A DNA stretch of 64,000 bases. It comes from Paenibacillus timonensis. GTDB lineage: Bacteria; Bacillota; Bacilli; Paenibacillales; Paenibacillaceae. Below the pieces are notes generated by a model. That model had not been told where the DNA came from, made no database searches, and saw only the letters and a list, made by a program, of their open reading frames with translations. The stretch lies in the NCBI RefSeq assembly GCF_022427145.1, contig NZ_JAKSXN010000009.1, forward strand, positions 1 to 64,000, in the 5' to 3' direction. The position numbers and the translations under genes were made by a program. Below, piece after piece: positions 26,133 through 34,089 of the stretch. The number at the start of each line of letters is the position of its first letter. Positions within the stretch are counted from its first letter, which is position 1.

Positions 26133-26441
26133 ATGGAGAAAAATGTGCACTCCTATCTGAGCCCGGATACGCTGGAGAAGGTTTCTACGATTTTTAAGGC
26201 ATTATCCGATCCAACCCGAATCAAAATTCTCTATTTGCTGTCGGAAGAGGAATGTTCCGTGACGCATATGTCGGACGTGCTGAATTTGTCACAATCGGCG
26301 GTATCCCATCAGCTGAGCCTGCTGCGAAATTTGCGGCTGGTGAAGTTTCGGCGCGAGGCCAATACGATGTATTACAGCTGTGACGACGACCATGTCATAT
26401 CGCTCTTGACCCAAGCGATTCAGCACGCGAAATGCGATTAG
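26133..26441 (+). CDS. ArsR/SmtB family metal-sensing repressor, CzrA-like
   Basis: A 102-residue winged-helix repressor with FKALSDPTRIKILYLLSEEE, CSVTHMSDVL and the recognition helix SQSAVSHQLSLLR. The C-terminal helix carries DDDHVISLLTQAIQHAKCD, whose Asp/His residues resemble the alpha-5 zinc site of CzrA. ATG 26133 follows GAGAGGGGAAA; a TTG at 26112 is open but badly placed. It is transcribed with the CDF exporter 12 bases downstream and probably represses both through the operator at 26084. Zinc or cobalt as the signal is inferred from the family. Confidence 0.9.
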   Translation: MEKNVHSYLSPDTLEKVSTIFKALSDPTRIKILYLLSEEECSVTHMSDVLNLSQSAVSHQLSLLRNLRLVKFRREANTMYYSCDDDHVISLLTQAIQHAKCD

Positions 26442-26453
26442 GAGGGAGTTTCC

Positions 26454-27401
26454 ATGGGACATCATCATCATGATCACCACGCTCACCATCATCACGGTCA
26501 TGCCGGCCATCACCACGATCATCACGCCGTGCGGTCGGGCAACAAAAAAGGGTTGTTGATCGCATTATTGATTACGGCTTCGATCGCAATCCTGGAATTT
26601 TTCGGCGGTTTGTTTACGGGAAGCCTGGCGTTATTGTCCGACTCCGGGCATATGCTTAGCGACGCCAGCTCGCTGGTACTTAGCCTGGTCGCCTTTTGGT
26701 TTGCCGCGCGTCCTGCATCGAAACGCAATACTTATGGATTTCACCGCATGGAGATTTTGGCGGCACTGCTGAACGGGGTAACCTTGTTCGTGATCGCCGG
26801 TTTTATCATGTGGGAGGCGTACGGGCGTTTGCTTGATCCGCCGACCGTCTCCAGCAATACCATGATCGTCATTGCGGTGATCGGCCTGATCGCGAATTTA
26901 GCGAGTGCGGCCGCCTTGCTCAAGAAAGGGGATGTGAAGGGCAACGTTAATCTGAAAAGCGCCTATCTGCACGTCCTAGGAGACGCTTTAGGTTCGGTTG
27001 GGGCGATCTTGGCAGGTATCGTCATGTCGTTGTTCGGCTGGTACATTTTCGACCCGATCATCAGCGTTGTCGTGGCGTTATTGATTCTTCGCGGCGCCTG
27101 GGGCGTGATTGCCCAATCGGTGCATATCCTGATGGAAGGATCGCCGGCAACGATCGATCAAAGCCAGGTCAAGCAGTGCTTGGAAGGCATTTCCGGCGTC
27201 GTTGAGGTTCATGATTTGCATATTTGGACGATTACGTCGGGCATGGATGCGCTTAGCTGCCATTTGACGATCGAGGACGGCAGCCAGAGTCAGGCCGTGT
27301 TACAGGAAGCCATATCCGCCTTGGAGAGAACGTTCCATATCGGTCATTCCACCATTCAGGTCGAAACGCGGCACATCCGTCATCGGGAGCTTATGATATA
27401 A
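26454..27401 (+). CDS. czcD: CDF family divalent cation (zinc) exporter CzcD
   Basis: Proton-driven cation diffusion facilitator. The 315-residue protein begins with a histidine-rich tail (12 or more His in the first 25 residues), then six transmembrane helices (about residues 32-205) with the metal-site motifs HMLSD and HVLGD, and a cytosolic C-terminal domain with VHDLHIW. The exchange of D for H in the first motif is typical of Zn-selective CDFs. ATG 26454 follows AGGAGGGAG. It is cotranscribed with the ArsR gene. Confidence 0.92.
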   Translation: MGHHHHDHHAHHHHGHAGHHHDHHAVRSGNKKGLLIALLITASIAILEFFGGLFTGSLALLSDSGHMLSDASSLVLSLVAFWFAARPASKRNTYGFHRMEILAALLNGVTLFVIAGFIMWEAYGRLLDPPTVSSNTMIVIAVIGLIANLASAAALLKKGDVKGNVNLKSAYLHVLGDALGSVGAILAGIVMSLFGWYIFDPIISVVVALLILRGAWGVIAQSVHILMEGSPATIDQSQVKQCLEGISGVVEVHDLHIWTITSGMDALSCHLTIEDGSQSQAVLQEAISALERTFHIGHSTIQVETRHIRHRELMI

Positions 27402-27402
27402 T
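27394..27402 (+). promoter_or_regulatory. Possible extended -10 overlapping the czcD stop
   Basis: TGATATAAT at 27394-27402 includes the czcD stop codon and lies 26 bases before the next small gene. No clear -35. Confidence 0.3.
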
Positions 27403-27427
27403 GCGATCTGAGAAAGGATGATCGAAC

Positions 27428-27637
27428 ATGTCACAGAATTTGGATTCGGCGACTTATCGGGAAATGCTGGAACAGGCCTCTTTGGAGGAGGAGAAGCGGA
27501 AGGCCTTATTGGAACTGATCGACCGTTTTGACCAGGTGACAGCTGAAAATGCCAGATTGCGCAAAGCGCTGCTTCGGGCTTCTTCCCATAACGCCTCGCG
27601 GATGTCGACCAAGCTGAAAGAAGCTTTATACGAATAG
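27428..27637 (+). CDS. Small coiled-coil protein, unknown function
   Basis: The gene is not recognised. The 69-residue product is highly charged and predicted helical: EMLEQASLEEEKRKALLELI, then a heptad-like stretch FDQVTAENARLRKALL, and a basic end. It has no signal peptide or membrane segment. ATG 27428 follows GAAAGGATG, and a terminator follows directly, so the frame is bounded like a real gene. It may form a coiled-coil dimer; no role in metal export is implied by its position alone. Confidence 0.6.
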   Translation: MSQNLDSATYREMLEQASLEEEKRKALLELIDRFDQVTAENARLRKALLRASSHNASRMSTKLKEALYE

Positions 27638-27643
27638 CTGAAA

Positions 27644-27687
27644 AAACCTCTCCCGCCAAGATTTAAAGGCGAAAGAGGTTTATTTTT
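27644..27687. terminator. Bidirectional terminator
   Basis: AAACCTCTCCCGCC pairs with GGCGAAAGAGGTTT, with A-rich sequence before and TATTTTTT after. It can stop transcripts of the small plus-strand gene and of the opposing DUF2627 gene. Confidence 0.8.
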
Positions 27688-27712
27688 TGCCCGCAAAACG
27701 GAAATCCTGAGG

Positions 27713-28030
27713 CTAATCGTGTTGGAGCCCAACCGGCTCCGGATCTTTGTCGGCAGCGGCGTCTTTCTTGCGGAATCTTGGACCGACGTAATTCCGCTTG
27801 CGGTCCCGGAAGAAAATCCAGCCGCCCAAAAATCCGGCGCCTGCACCAAACAAAACGACGCCCAGCCCAAAATTCAGCCAATCGAACGTGACGCGGGATA
27901 ACGCATCGTCGCCATGGGCGGACATATAATCAAATAGGGAGTCTTTTATTTTCAGAAAGCCGATCATCGCGGTAATGCCGGGAATAACCAGCAATAGAAT
28001 GGCGATAAACCGGGATAACTTCAGCTTCAT
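27713..28030 (-). CDS. DUF2627 membrane protein (YqzF-like)
   Basis: A 105-residue protein with two transmembrane segments (about residues 6-26 and 52-74) and a basic, charged C-terminus. The sequence matches DUF2627, whose B. subtilis member yqzF also lies beside the bkd genes. It reads away from lpdV, and its ribosome site (AGGAAAGGACGATC) is on the minus strand just after 28030. No function is known for the family. Confidence 0.82.
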   Translation of the reverse strand: MKLKLSRFIAILLLVIPGITAMIGFLKIKDSLFDYMSAHGDDALSRVTFDWLNFGLGVVLFGAGAGFLGGWIFFRDRKRNYVGPRFRKKDAAADKDPEPVGLQHD

Positions 28031-28124
28031 CAGGGGGATCGTCCTTTCCTTCCTAAAAATGGCCTATGTACTGTTAAAAATATCATACCTTTTTCCCGGT
28101 GGGATGTCTATTTGCTGCGCCGAT

Positions 28125-28152
28125 TTGTATTAACGAAAAAACAAGGTAAAAT
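28125..28152 (+). promoter_or_regulatory. Predicted sigma-A promoter of the bkd operon
   Basis: TTGTAT at 28125-28130 and TAAAAT at 28147-28152, 16 bases apart. It lies about 45 bases before the first operon gene. Confidence 0.5.
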
Positions 28153-28195
28153 AAGGGGAAAGCGACTGAATTGATAGAATGGGTGGAGATCTGAT

Positions 28196-29617
28196 ATGGC
28201 AATTACATGTGACGTAGCGGTGCTGGGCGGAGGTACGGGCGGATATATCGCGGCTATTCGCGCGGCCCAATTGGGGAAAGAAGTGGTCATCATCGAGCGG
28301 GACAAGCTGGGTGGAACTTGTCTGCATCGGGGCTGCATCCCTAGCAAAGCGCTGCTGCGCAGCGCGGAGCTTTATGCGCAAATGAAGGACAGCGCAAGCT
28401 TCGGCATAGAAACGAACGGAGTCACGCTTGTGTTTCCGAAAGTCCAAGAAAGAAAGCAAAGCATCGTGGATCAGCTTCATAAAGGGGTCGAATACTTGAT
28501 GCGTAAACATAAAATCCGCGTCATCGAAGGGAAAGGCCGGGTGATTGGGCCGTCGATCTTCTCGCCGAAGAGCGGGGCGGTCGCGGTGGAACTGCCGGAC
28601 GGGGAAATGGAGACGGTCGTGCCGACGAACCTAATCATCGCGACCGGCTCTCGGCCGCGGACGCTGCCGGGTCTGGAACCCGACGGCATCCATATCCTCA
28701 GCAGCGATGAAGCGTTGCAGTTAGCCGAACTTCCCGGCTCAATGCTGATCGTGGGGGGCGGGGTCATCGGCGTAGAATGGGCTTCACTGTTGAACGATTT
28801 CGGCGTGCAGGTGACCGTGGTGGAAGCCGCGGATCAATTGCTGCCGGCCGAAGACGAGGACGTGGCCCGCGAATTGCAGAAGCAGTTGAAGCGCCGCGGC
28901 ATTGAAGTCATCACGGGGGTCTCGGTAGATCCCGGTTCCTTGGAAATTGGCGATAACCGGGTACATATTTCGGCGAAGCGGGGAGACGAATCACTCCGGC
29001 TCGAAGCGGATAAGCTGCTGGTATCCATCGGACGCCAGGCCAACGTGGAGAATATCGGGCTGGAAAATACCGACATCGGGTTAGAGCGCGGCTTCATTCG
29101 GGTAAATGAACATATGCAGACGACCGAACCGCATATTTACGCCATCGGCGATTGTATCGGCGGGCTTCAACTGGCGCATGCCGCCAGCCATGAAGGATTA
29201 ACGGCCGTCCATCATTTGGCCGGGGAAGCTTCGCATGGTTATCAGGAGAGTCAAGTCCCGCGTTGCGTCTACACTCGACCAGAGGTTGCTTCCGTTGGCA
29301 TCACCGCCAAAGAGGCCAAGGCAAAGGGGCTGGACGTTAAGATCGGCAAGGTTCCGTTTTCGGCGATCGGCAAGGCGCTCGTGCACGGAGAACCGGAAGG
29401 TTTCGTTAAAATGGTGGCCGATGCCCGCACGAACGACATCCTTGGCGTTCAGATGATCGGTCCGCACGTGACGGAGCTGATCAGCCAAGCGGCGCTCGCT
29501 CAGGTGCTGGATGCGACGCCTTGGGAAGTTGGACAAGCGGTATTCGCCCATCCGACGCTGGCGGAAATTATCGGGGAAGCGGCGTTGGCCGTGGACGGGA
29601 ACTCCTTAAACGCTTGA
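28196..29617 (+). CDS. lpdV: Dihydrolipoyl dehydrogenase (E3) of branched-chain complex
   Basis: FAD enzyme reoxidising the lipoyl arms of the 2-oxoacid dehydrogenase. The 473-residue protein has the FAD site VLGGGTGGYIAAI, redox cysteines 42 and 47 in GGTCLHRGCIPSKAL, the NAD site VGGGVIGVE and the C-terminal interface His-Glu motif HPTLAEII. ATG 28196 is preceded by GGTGGAG. It is the first gene of the operon, in front of E1 and E2. The assignment to the branched-chain complex rests on neighbours; sharing with other complexes is possible. Confidence 0.94.
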   Translation: MAITCDVAVLGGGTGGYIAAIRAAQLGKEVVIIERDKLGGTCLHRGCIPSKALLRSAELYAQMKDSASFGIETNGVTLVFPKVQERKQSIVDQLHKGVEYLMRKHKIRVIEGKGRVIGPSIFSPKSGAVAVELPDGEMETVVPTNLIIATGSRPRTLPGLEPDGIHILSSDEALQLAELPGSMLIVGGGVIGVEWASLLNDFGVQVTVVEAADQLLPAEDEDVARELQKQLKRRGIEVITGVSVDPGSLEIGDNRVHISAKRGDESLRLEADKLLVSIGRQANVENIGLENTDIGLERGFIRVNEHMQTTEPHIYAIGDCIGGLQLAHAASHEGLTAVHHLAGEASHGYQESQVPRCVYTRPEVASVGITAKEAKAKGLDVKIGKVPFSAIGKALVHGEPEGFVKMVADARTNDILGVQMIGPHVTELISQAALAQVLDATPWEVGQAVFAHPTLAEIIGEAALAVDGNSLNA

Positions 29618-29743
29618 GGAAACGGACGGGAAGATGAGTATTTTCTTTTTCAACGGAAAACGATTATAATAAACTTATTCCAAGTCTTAGTACCTGGTGT
29701 TAAGATTAAGGTATGCAAGCCCCAATCGAAGGAGGTAACTCCC

Positions 29744-30769
29744 ATGAATGCCAAAAGTGCAGTTCAAACAGAGCCGAAACATAAGCAAGTCGGATTATCG
29801 GATGCTGAAGTCGTAGAAATGTACAGATATATGGTGATTGCGCGCAAATTCGACGAGCGCAACCTGCTGCTGCAGCGAGCGGGTAAAATCAATTTTCACG
29901 TTTCCGGAATCGGCCAGGAGACGGCGCAGGTAGCCGCGGCTTTTGCGCTCGATCGGCAACGCGATTATTTTCTGCCTTATTACCGGGACTACGGATTCGT
30001 ACTGGCGGTCGGCATGTCGTTGACCGAGCTGATGCTGTCGGCGTTCGCCAAAGCGGGCGACCCGAACAGCGGCGGCCGGCAAATGCCGGGGCATTTCGGC
30101 AGCAAACGGCTGCGCATCGTGACCGGATCCAGTCCGGTAACCACTCAGGTTCCCCATGCGGTGGGCGTGGCCTTGGCTGCGAAAATGCAAAAGAAGGACA
30201 TCGTTTCTTACGTAACGTTTGGCGAAGGCTCCAGCAACCAGGGCGATTTTCATGAGGGCTTAAATTTTGCCGGAGTTCAGAAGCTGCCGGTGATTTTCAT
30301 GTGCGAAAACAACCAATACGCGATCTCCGTTCCCGTGAAGAAGCAATTGGGCGGGCGCGTTTGCGACCGAGCTCAAGGTTATGGCTTCCCGGGAATCCGC
30401 GTGGACGGGAACGATGCGCTTGAAGTGTATCGGGTGGTCAAGGAGGCACGGGAACGTGCCGTCCGCGGCGAAGGGCCTACGCTGATCGAGGCCATGATGT
30501 ATCGGCTATCCCCGCACTCTACGTCGGACAACGACCTGGCTTATCGGACGAAGGAAGAAGTCGAGGAGAATTGGAAAAAAGACGGCATCCCGAAAATGAA
30601 GTCGTATCTGATCGATAACGGGTTATGGAGCGAGGAGCAGGATGAAACGCTGTTGAAGGAGATCCATCAACAGCTGAAGGAAGCGGTGGAAGCGGCGGAT
30701 AACTCGCCTTTCCCGAAACCGGAAGACACACTGCTGCATGTCTATGCCAGCGAAGGGGAGGGGCAATAA
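29744..30769 (+). CDS. bkdAA: Branched-chain 2-oxoacid dehydrogenase E1 alpha
   Basis: Thiamine-diphosphate decarboxylase subunit for 2-oxoisovalerate and related acids, the source of branched-chain fatty acid primers. The 341-residue protein has the ThDP motif GEGSSNQGDFHEGLNFA...CENNQYAIS and the ARKFDER start typical of E1 alpha. ATG 29744 follows GAAGGAGGTAAC. TATAAT at 29665-29670 may be an internal promoter, but no good -35 was found. It lies two bases before the next gene. Confidence 0.95.
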   Translation: MNAKSAVQTEPKHKQVGLSDAEVVEMYRYMVIARKFDERNLLLQRAGKINFHVSGIGQETAQVAAAFALDRQRDYFLPYYRDYGFVLAVGMSLTELMLSAFAKAGDPNSGGRQMPGHFGSKRLRIVTGSSPVTTQVPHAVGVALAAKMQKKDIVSYVTFGEGSSNQGDFHEGLNFAGVQKLPVIFMCENNQYAISVPVKKQLGGRVCDRAQGYGFPGIRVDGNDALEVYRVVKEARERAVRGEGPTLIEAMMYRLSPHSTSDNDLAYRTKEEVEENWKKDGIPKMKSYLIDNGLWSEEQDETLLKEIHQQLKEAVEAADNSPFPKPEDTLLHVYASEGEGQ

Positions 30770-30771
30770 TC

Positions 30772-31758
30772 ATGCCGGTGATGGAATATATCGACGCGAT
30801 CCGTCTCGCGATGAAGGAAGAAATGGAGCGGGACGAAAGCGTGTTTGTGATGGGGGAAGACGTCGGCGTGAAAGGCGGCGTGTTTACGACGACGAAAGGG
30901 CTGCAGGAGCAGTTCGGGGAAATGCGCGTCATCGATACGCCGCTTGCGGAATCGGCGATCGCCGGCGTGGCGATCGGCGCGGCCATGTACGGGCTGAAGC
31001 CGATCGCGGAAATGCAGTATTCGGACTTCATGCTGCCGGCAACCAACCAGATCATCAGCGAAGCGGCGAAAATCCGCTATCGCTCCAACAACGACTGGAA
31101 TTGCCCCGTCGTCGTTCGCGCCCCGATCGGCGGCGGGATCTTTGGCGGCTTGTACCACTCCCAATGTCCGGAATCGATCTTCTTTGGTACGCCGGGGTTA
31201 AAGATCGTTGCCCCCTATTCGGCTTATGATGCCAAAGGCTTGTTGAAGGCGGCGATCCGCGACCCCGATCCGGTGTTGTTCTTTGAGAACAAAAAATGCT
31301 ATAAGCTGATCAAAGAGGATGTGCCGGAAGACGATTACGTGGTGCCGATCGGCAAAGCCAACCTGCTGCGGGAAGGCAGCGACATCACGGTCATCAGCTA
31401 CAGCCTGCCGCTGCATTTTGCGATGCAAGCCGCGGAAGAGTTGGCTGCGGAGCAGGGGATCAGCTCTCATATTCTCGATTTGCGCACGCTCCAGCCGCTG
31501 GACCGCGAAGCGATTGTGGCAGCGGCCCGGAAGACCGGCAAGGTGCTGATCGTCCATGAAGACAATAAGACCGGCGGGATTGGTGCCGAAGTTTCGGCCA
31601 TCATCTCCGAGGAGTGCCTGTTCGAGCTGGATGCGCCAATCGCCCGGTTATGCGGCCCGGACGTTCCGGCCATGCCGATCAGTCCGCCGATGGAGAAATT
31701 CTTTATGCTTAGCAAAGACAAGGTCAAAGAAGCGATGCTTCAATTGGCGCTTTATTAA
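30772..31758 (+). CDS. bkdAB: Branched-chain 2-oxoacid dehydrogenase E1 beta
   Basis: Partner of BkdAA in the alpha2-beta2 E1. The 328-residue protein has the transketolase pyrimidine domain (MGEDVGVKGGVF, DTPLAESAIAG, ARAPIGGG-like segment) and the C-terminal domain. ATG 30772 follows AAGGGGAGGGGC two bases after the bkdAA stop, so the two are translated together. Confidence 0.95.
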   Translation: MPVMEYIDAIRLAMKEEMERDESVFVMGEDVGVKGGVFTTTKGLQEQFGEMRVIDTPLAESAIAGVAIGAAMYGLKPIAEMQYSDFMLPATNQIISEAAKIRYRSNNDWNCPVVVRAPIGGGIFGGLYHSQCPESIFFGTPGLKIVAPYSAYDAKGLLKAAIRDPDPVLFFENKKCYKLIKEDVPEDDYVVPIGKANLLREGSDITVISYSLPLHFAMQAAEELAAEQGISSHILDLRTLQPLDREAIVAAARKTGKVLIVHEDNKTGGIGAEVSAIISEECLFELDAPIARLCGPDVPAMPISPPMEKFFMLSKDKVKEAMLQLALY

Positions 31759-31776
31759 TTGGGAGTGAGTATACCG

Positions 31777-33168
31777 ATGCCATCCAATAAAACATTGATT
31801 GACGTGCATTTGCCCCAGCTGGCCGAATCGCTCGTGTCGGCAACGATCGGGAAATGGTTGAAGAAGCCGGGGGATCCGGTCGAGCAATACGAACCCATCC
31901 TGGAAGTCATTACGGACAAAGTGAATGCCGAGATTCCTTCGACTTTGGACGGCGTGATGGGCGAGCTGTTGGCCGAGGAAGGCCAGGAGGTTCAGGTCGG
32001 CGCCGTGATCTGCCGGATCGAGACGGCGAGCGCCGAGGAGTCGCCGGCAAGCGGGCAAGCGGCGTCTGTCGCTGCCAGTCCGGCTGCGGGGACGACAAAC
32101 GCGGGCGTACAGCCCGATGAATCGCAGCGCAGCCGGTATTCGCCGGCGGTGCAGACGCTTGCTGCCGAGCATGGTTTGGATCTGCGGCAAATCGCCGGAA
32201 CGGGGCTCGGCGGACGGATCACGCGCAAAGACGTGCTGGCCTTCATCGAACAGGGAGGCCGTGGGGCCGTTGCAGCACCGCCTGTAGCTCCGGCAGCTGC
32301 GGCCACCGCTACGCCTCCCGTGCAGCCGCAGGCAATGCCTTCCGCTGCTCCGGCGCCAACAAGCGCGATCCCGGCCGGCCTGAACGCCGCCGCCGGGCCG
32401 GTACGCCATTCGGGTTTGCATTTGACGGAAAACCCGCCGATTCCGACGATCGAGGTGGAGGGTGGCGACCGTTCCGAATATTTTATCGACGTGACCCCCA
32501 TCCGCAACACGATCGCTACCCGGATGCGCCAAAGCGTATCGGAAATTCCGCACGGTTGGATGATGATCGAAGTCGACGTCACCAACCTGGTACAGCTGCG
32601 CAACAAGGTCAAGCAGGAATTTATGCAGAAGGAAGGCGTCAACTTGACGTATCTGGCCTTCCTGCTGAAGGCGGTTGTGGGAGCGATCAAGGATTATCCG
32701 ATCATGAACTCGGTGTGGGCGGTGGACAAAATCATCGTCAAACGCGACATCAATATCTCCCTGGCCGTCGGGACCGAGGATTCGGTGCTGACGCCGGTCA
32801 TCAAAAAGGCCGACCAGAAAAATATCGCCGGCTTGGCGCGGGAGATCGAGGAGCTGGCGACGAAAGTTCGTTCCGGCAAGCTGAAGCTGGATGACATGCA
32901 GGGCGGAACGTTTACGGTTAACAACACTGGCTCCTTCGGTTCGATTCTGACGCAACCAATCATTAATTATCCGCAAGCCGCGATCTTAACGTTCGAATCG
33001 ATCGTCAAGAGACCGGTCGTGATCAACGACATGATCGCCGTCCGTTCGATGGCCAATCTCTGCTTGTCGCTGGATCACCGGATCCTGGACGGGGTCATCT
33101 GCGGCCGCTTTATGCAACGGGTGAAGGAAAACATGGAAAGCTACAATCTGGAAACGCAGGTTTATTGA
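31777..33168 (+). CDS. bkdB: Branched-chain 2-oxoacid dehydrogenase E2
   Basis: Lipoyl acyltransferase core of the complex. The 463-residue protein has one lipoyl domain with Lys48 in ITDKVNAEI, an Ala/Pro-rich linker, a peripheral-subunit-binding domain (about residues 120-160, with YSPAVQTLAAEHGLDL), a second long Ala/Pro linker, and the catalytic domain with His434 in LDHRILDG. ATG 31777 is preferred to TTG 31759, because the sequence in between (GGGAGTGAG) is the ribosome site. lipB, 30 bases downstream, makes the donor for its modification. Confidence 0.95.
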   Translation: MPSNKTLIDVHLPQLAESLVSATIGKWLKKPGDPVEQYEPILEVITDKVNAEIPSTLDGVMGELLAEEGQEVQVGAVICRIETASAEESPASGQAASVAASPAAGTTNAGVQPDESQRSRYSPAVQTLAAEHGLDLRQIAGTGLGGRITRKDVLAFIEQGGRGAVAAPPVAPAAAATATPPVQPQAMPSAAPAPTSAIPAGLNAAAGPVRHSGLHLTENPPIPTIEVEGGDRSEYFIDVTPIRNTIATRMRQSVSEIPHGWMMIEVDVTNLVQLRNKVKQEFMQKEGVNLTYLAFLLKAVVGAIKDYPIMNSVWAVDKIIVKRDINISLAVGTEDSVLTPVIKKADQKNIAGLAREIEELATKVRSGKLKLDDMQGGTFTVNNTGSFGSILTQPIINYPQAAILTFESIVKRPVVINDMIAVRSMANLCLSLDHRILDGVICGRFMQRVKENMESYNLETQVY

Positions 33169-33198
33169 GCGTAAAAAGAGGATCGAGGCGAGGATGCG

Positions 33199-33885
33199 AT
33201 GAACGAAGGCTTGACAGTACGCTATTATCCGATGATGGAATATGGGGAAGCCTGGGATTTGCAAAAACGGCTCATTAAAGAGATGGATGCGCAGCAGCAG
33301 GAAGAACACCTGCTGCTGTTGCAGCATCCGCCGACCTATACGATCGGTTCCCAGCGCCATCCCGAGCATCTGCTGCTCAGCGCCGAGCAGCTTCAGGAAC
33401 GTGGGATCGCGGTGTTTGAAATCGACCGCGGCGGAGATATTACATACCATGGTCCCGGCCAACTTGTCGGTTATCCGTTGCTTCGTCTGGAGGCCGGGCG
33501 CGGGCTGGATTTGCACGGTTACCTGCGCCAGCTGGAGCAGGTGATCATCGATTATTTGGCCGAGTTTGGCCTCGAAGGGACACGAAAGCCGGAGTATACC
33601 GGGGTGTGGGTCGGTGACGTGAAAATTTGTGCCATTGGCGTGAAATTCAACAAAAGCAGGTACCATAAAGGCTTTATCACGAGCCATGGGTTTGCTTTTA
33701 ACGTCAAGTCCGGCATTCAAGAAGAGGGCTTTGGCGGAATCATCCCTTGCGGAATTCAAGAGTATGGGGTGACGTCGCTGGAGGACGTCACCGGACGATC
33801 CTTTACGGTCGAGCAGGTGGCCAGAGACATCGTTCCGAAATTCAACGCGGTGTTTGGGCGTTCGGGGGCTTGGGCTGAAGCTTGA
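33199..33885 (+). CDS. lipB: Octanoyl-ACP:protein octanoyltransferase LipB
   Basis: Transfers octanoate from acyl carrier protein to lipoyl domains, the first step of lipoylation. The 228-residue protein has the RGGDITYHGPGQLVGYP signature, the KICAIGV lysine and the cysteine of GGIIPCGI, which form the catalytic Cys/Lys pair in this family. ATG 33199 follows GAGGCGAGG. Bacillus uses the unrelated LipM for this step, so LipB here is a lineage difference. It is the last gene of the bkd operon. Confidence 0.95.
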   Translation: MNEGLTVRYYPMMEYGEAWDLQKRLIKEMDAQQQEEHLLLLQHPPTYTIGSQRHPEHLLLSAEQLQERGIAVFEIDRGGDITYHGPGQLVGYPLLRLEAGRGLDLHGYLRQLEQVIIDYLAEFGLEGTRKPEYTGVWVGDVKICAIGVKFNKSRYHKGFITSHGFAFNVKSGIQEEGFGGIIPCGIQEYGVTSLEDVTGRSFTVEQVARDIVPKFNAVFGRSGAWAEA

Positions 33886-33914
33886 AGAGGTACTTAAAGA
33901 GCCCCCGAGTCGGA

Positions 33915-34013
33915 TCAGCGAATGAAGAACGGCTCCAGAAAAGCGATCAGCGTTGAAGCCAGCATGGCGAACAACATCAAAAATACGACGATTCTCATCC
34001 AATTTTTGCGCAT
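33915..34013 (-). CDS. Prli42-like stressosome-associated membrane peptide
   Basis: A 32-residue minus-strand gene. The product starts MRKNWMRIVV, has one hydrophobic helix (about residues 8-26) and ends FFIR. Ribosome site AAAGGAG lies eight bases before the ATG, which makes a chance frame unlikely. Size, basic start followed by a single helix, and the LMLFAMLASTL pattern resemble Prli42 (DUF4044), the membrane anchor of the Listeria stressosome. The gene sits alone between lipB and the M20 peptidase, opposite to both. The start, frame and ribosome site are seen; the Prli42 assignment is recognition by eye and should be tested by a profile search. Confidence 0.72.
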   Translation of the reverse strand: MRKNWMRIVVFLMLFAMLASTLIAFLEPFFIR

Positions 34014-34089
34014 AACGGTAACTCCTTTTGCTTATACGTAGATTCATGTTCATCTTTATTATCGTAACGAAGAAAGCGAGGAAAGTCCA

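Noticed and set aside
26460-26530. Repetitive CATCAC-type sequence suggesting a tandem repeat or CRISPR
   Set aside because: It encodes the histidine-rich N-terminal tail of the zinc exporter. Unit length and spacing are not those of CRISPR.
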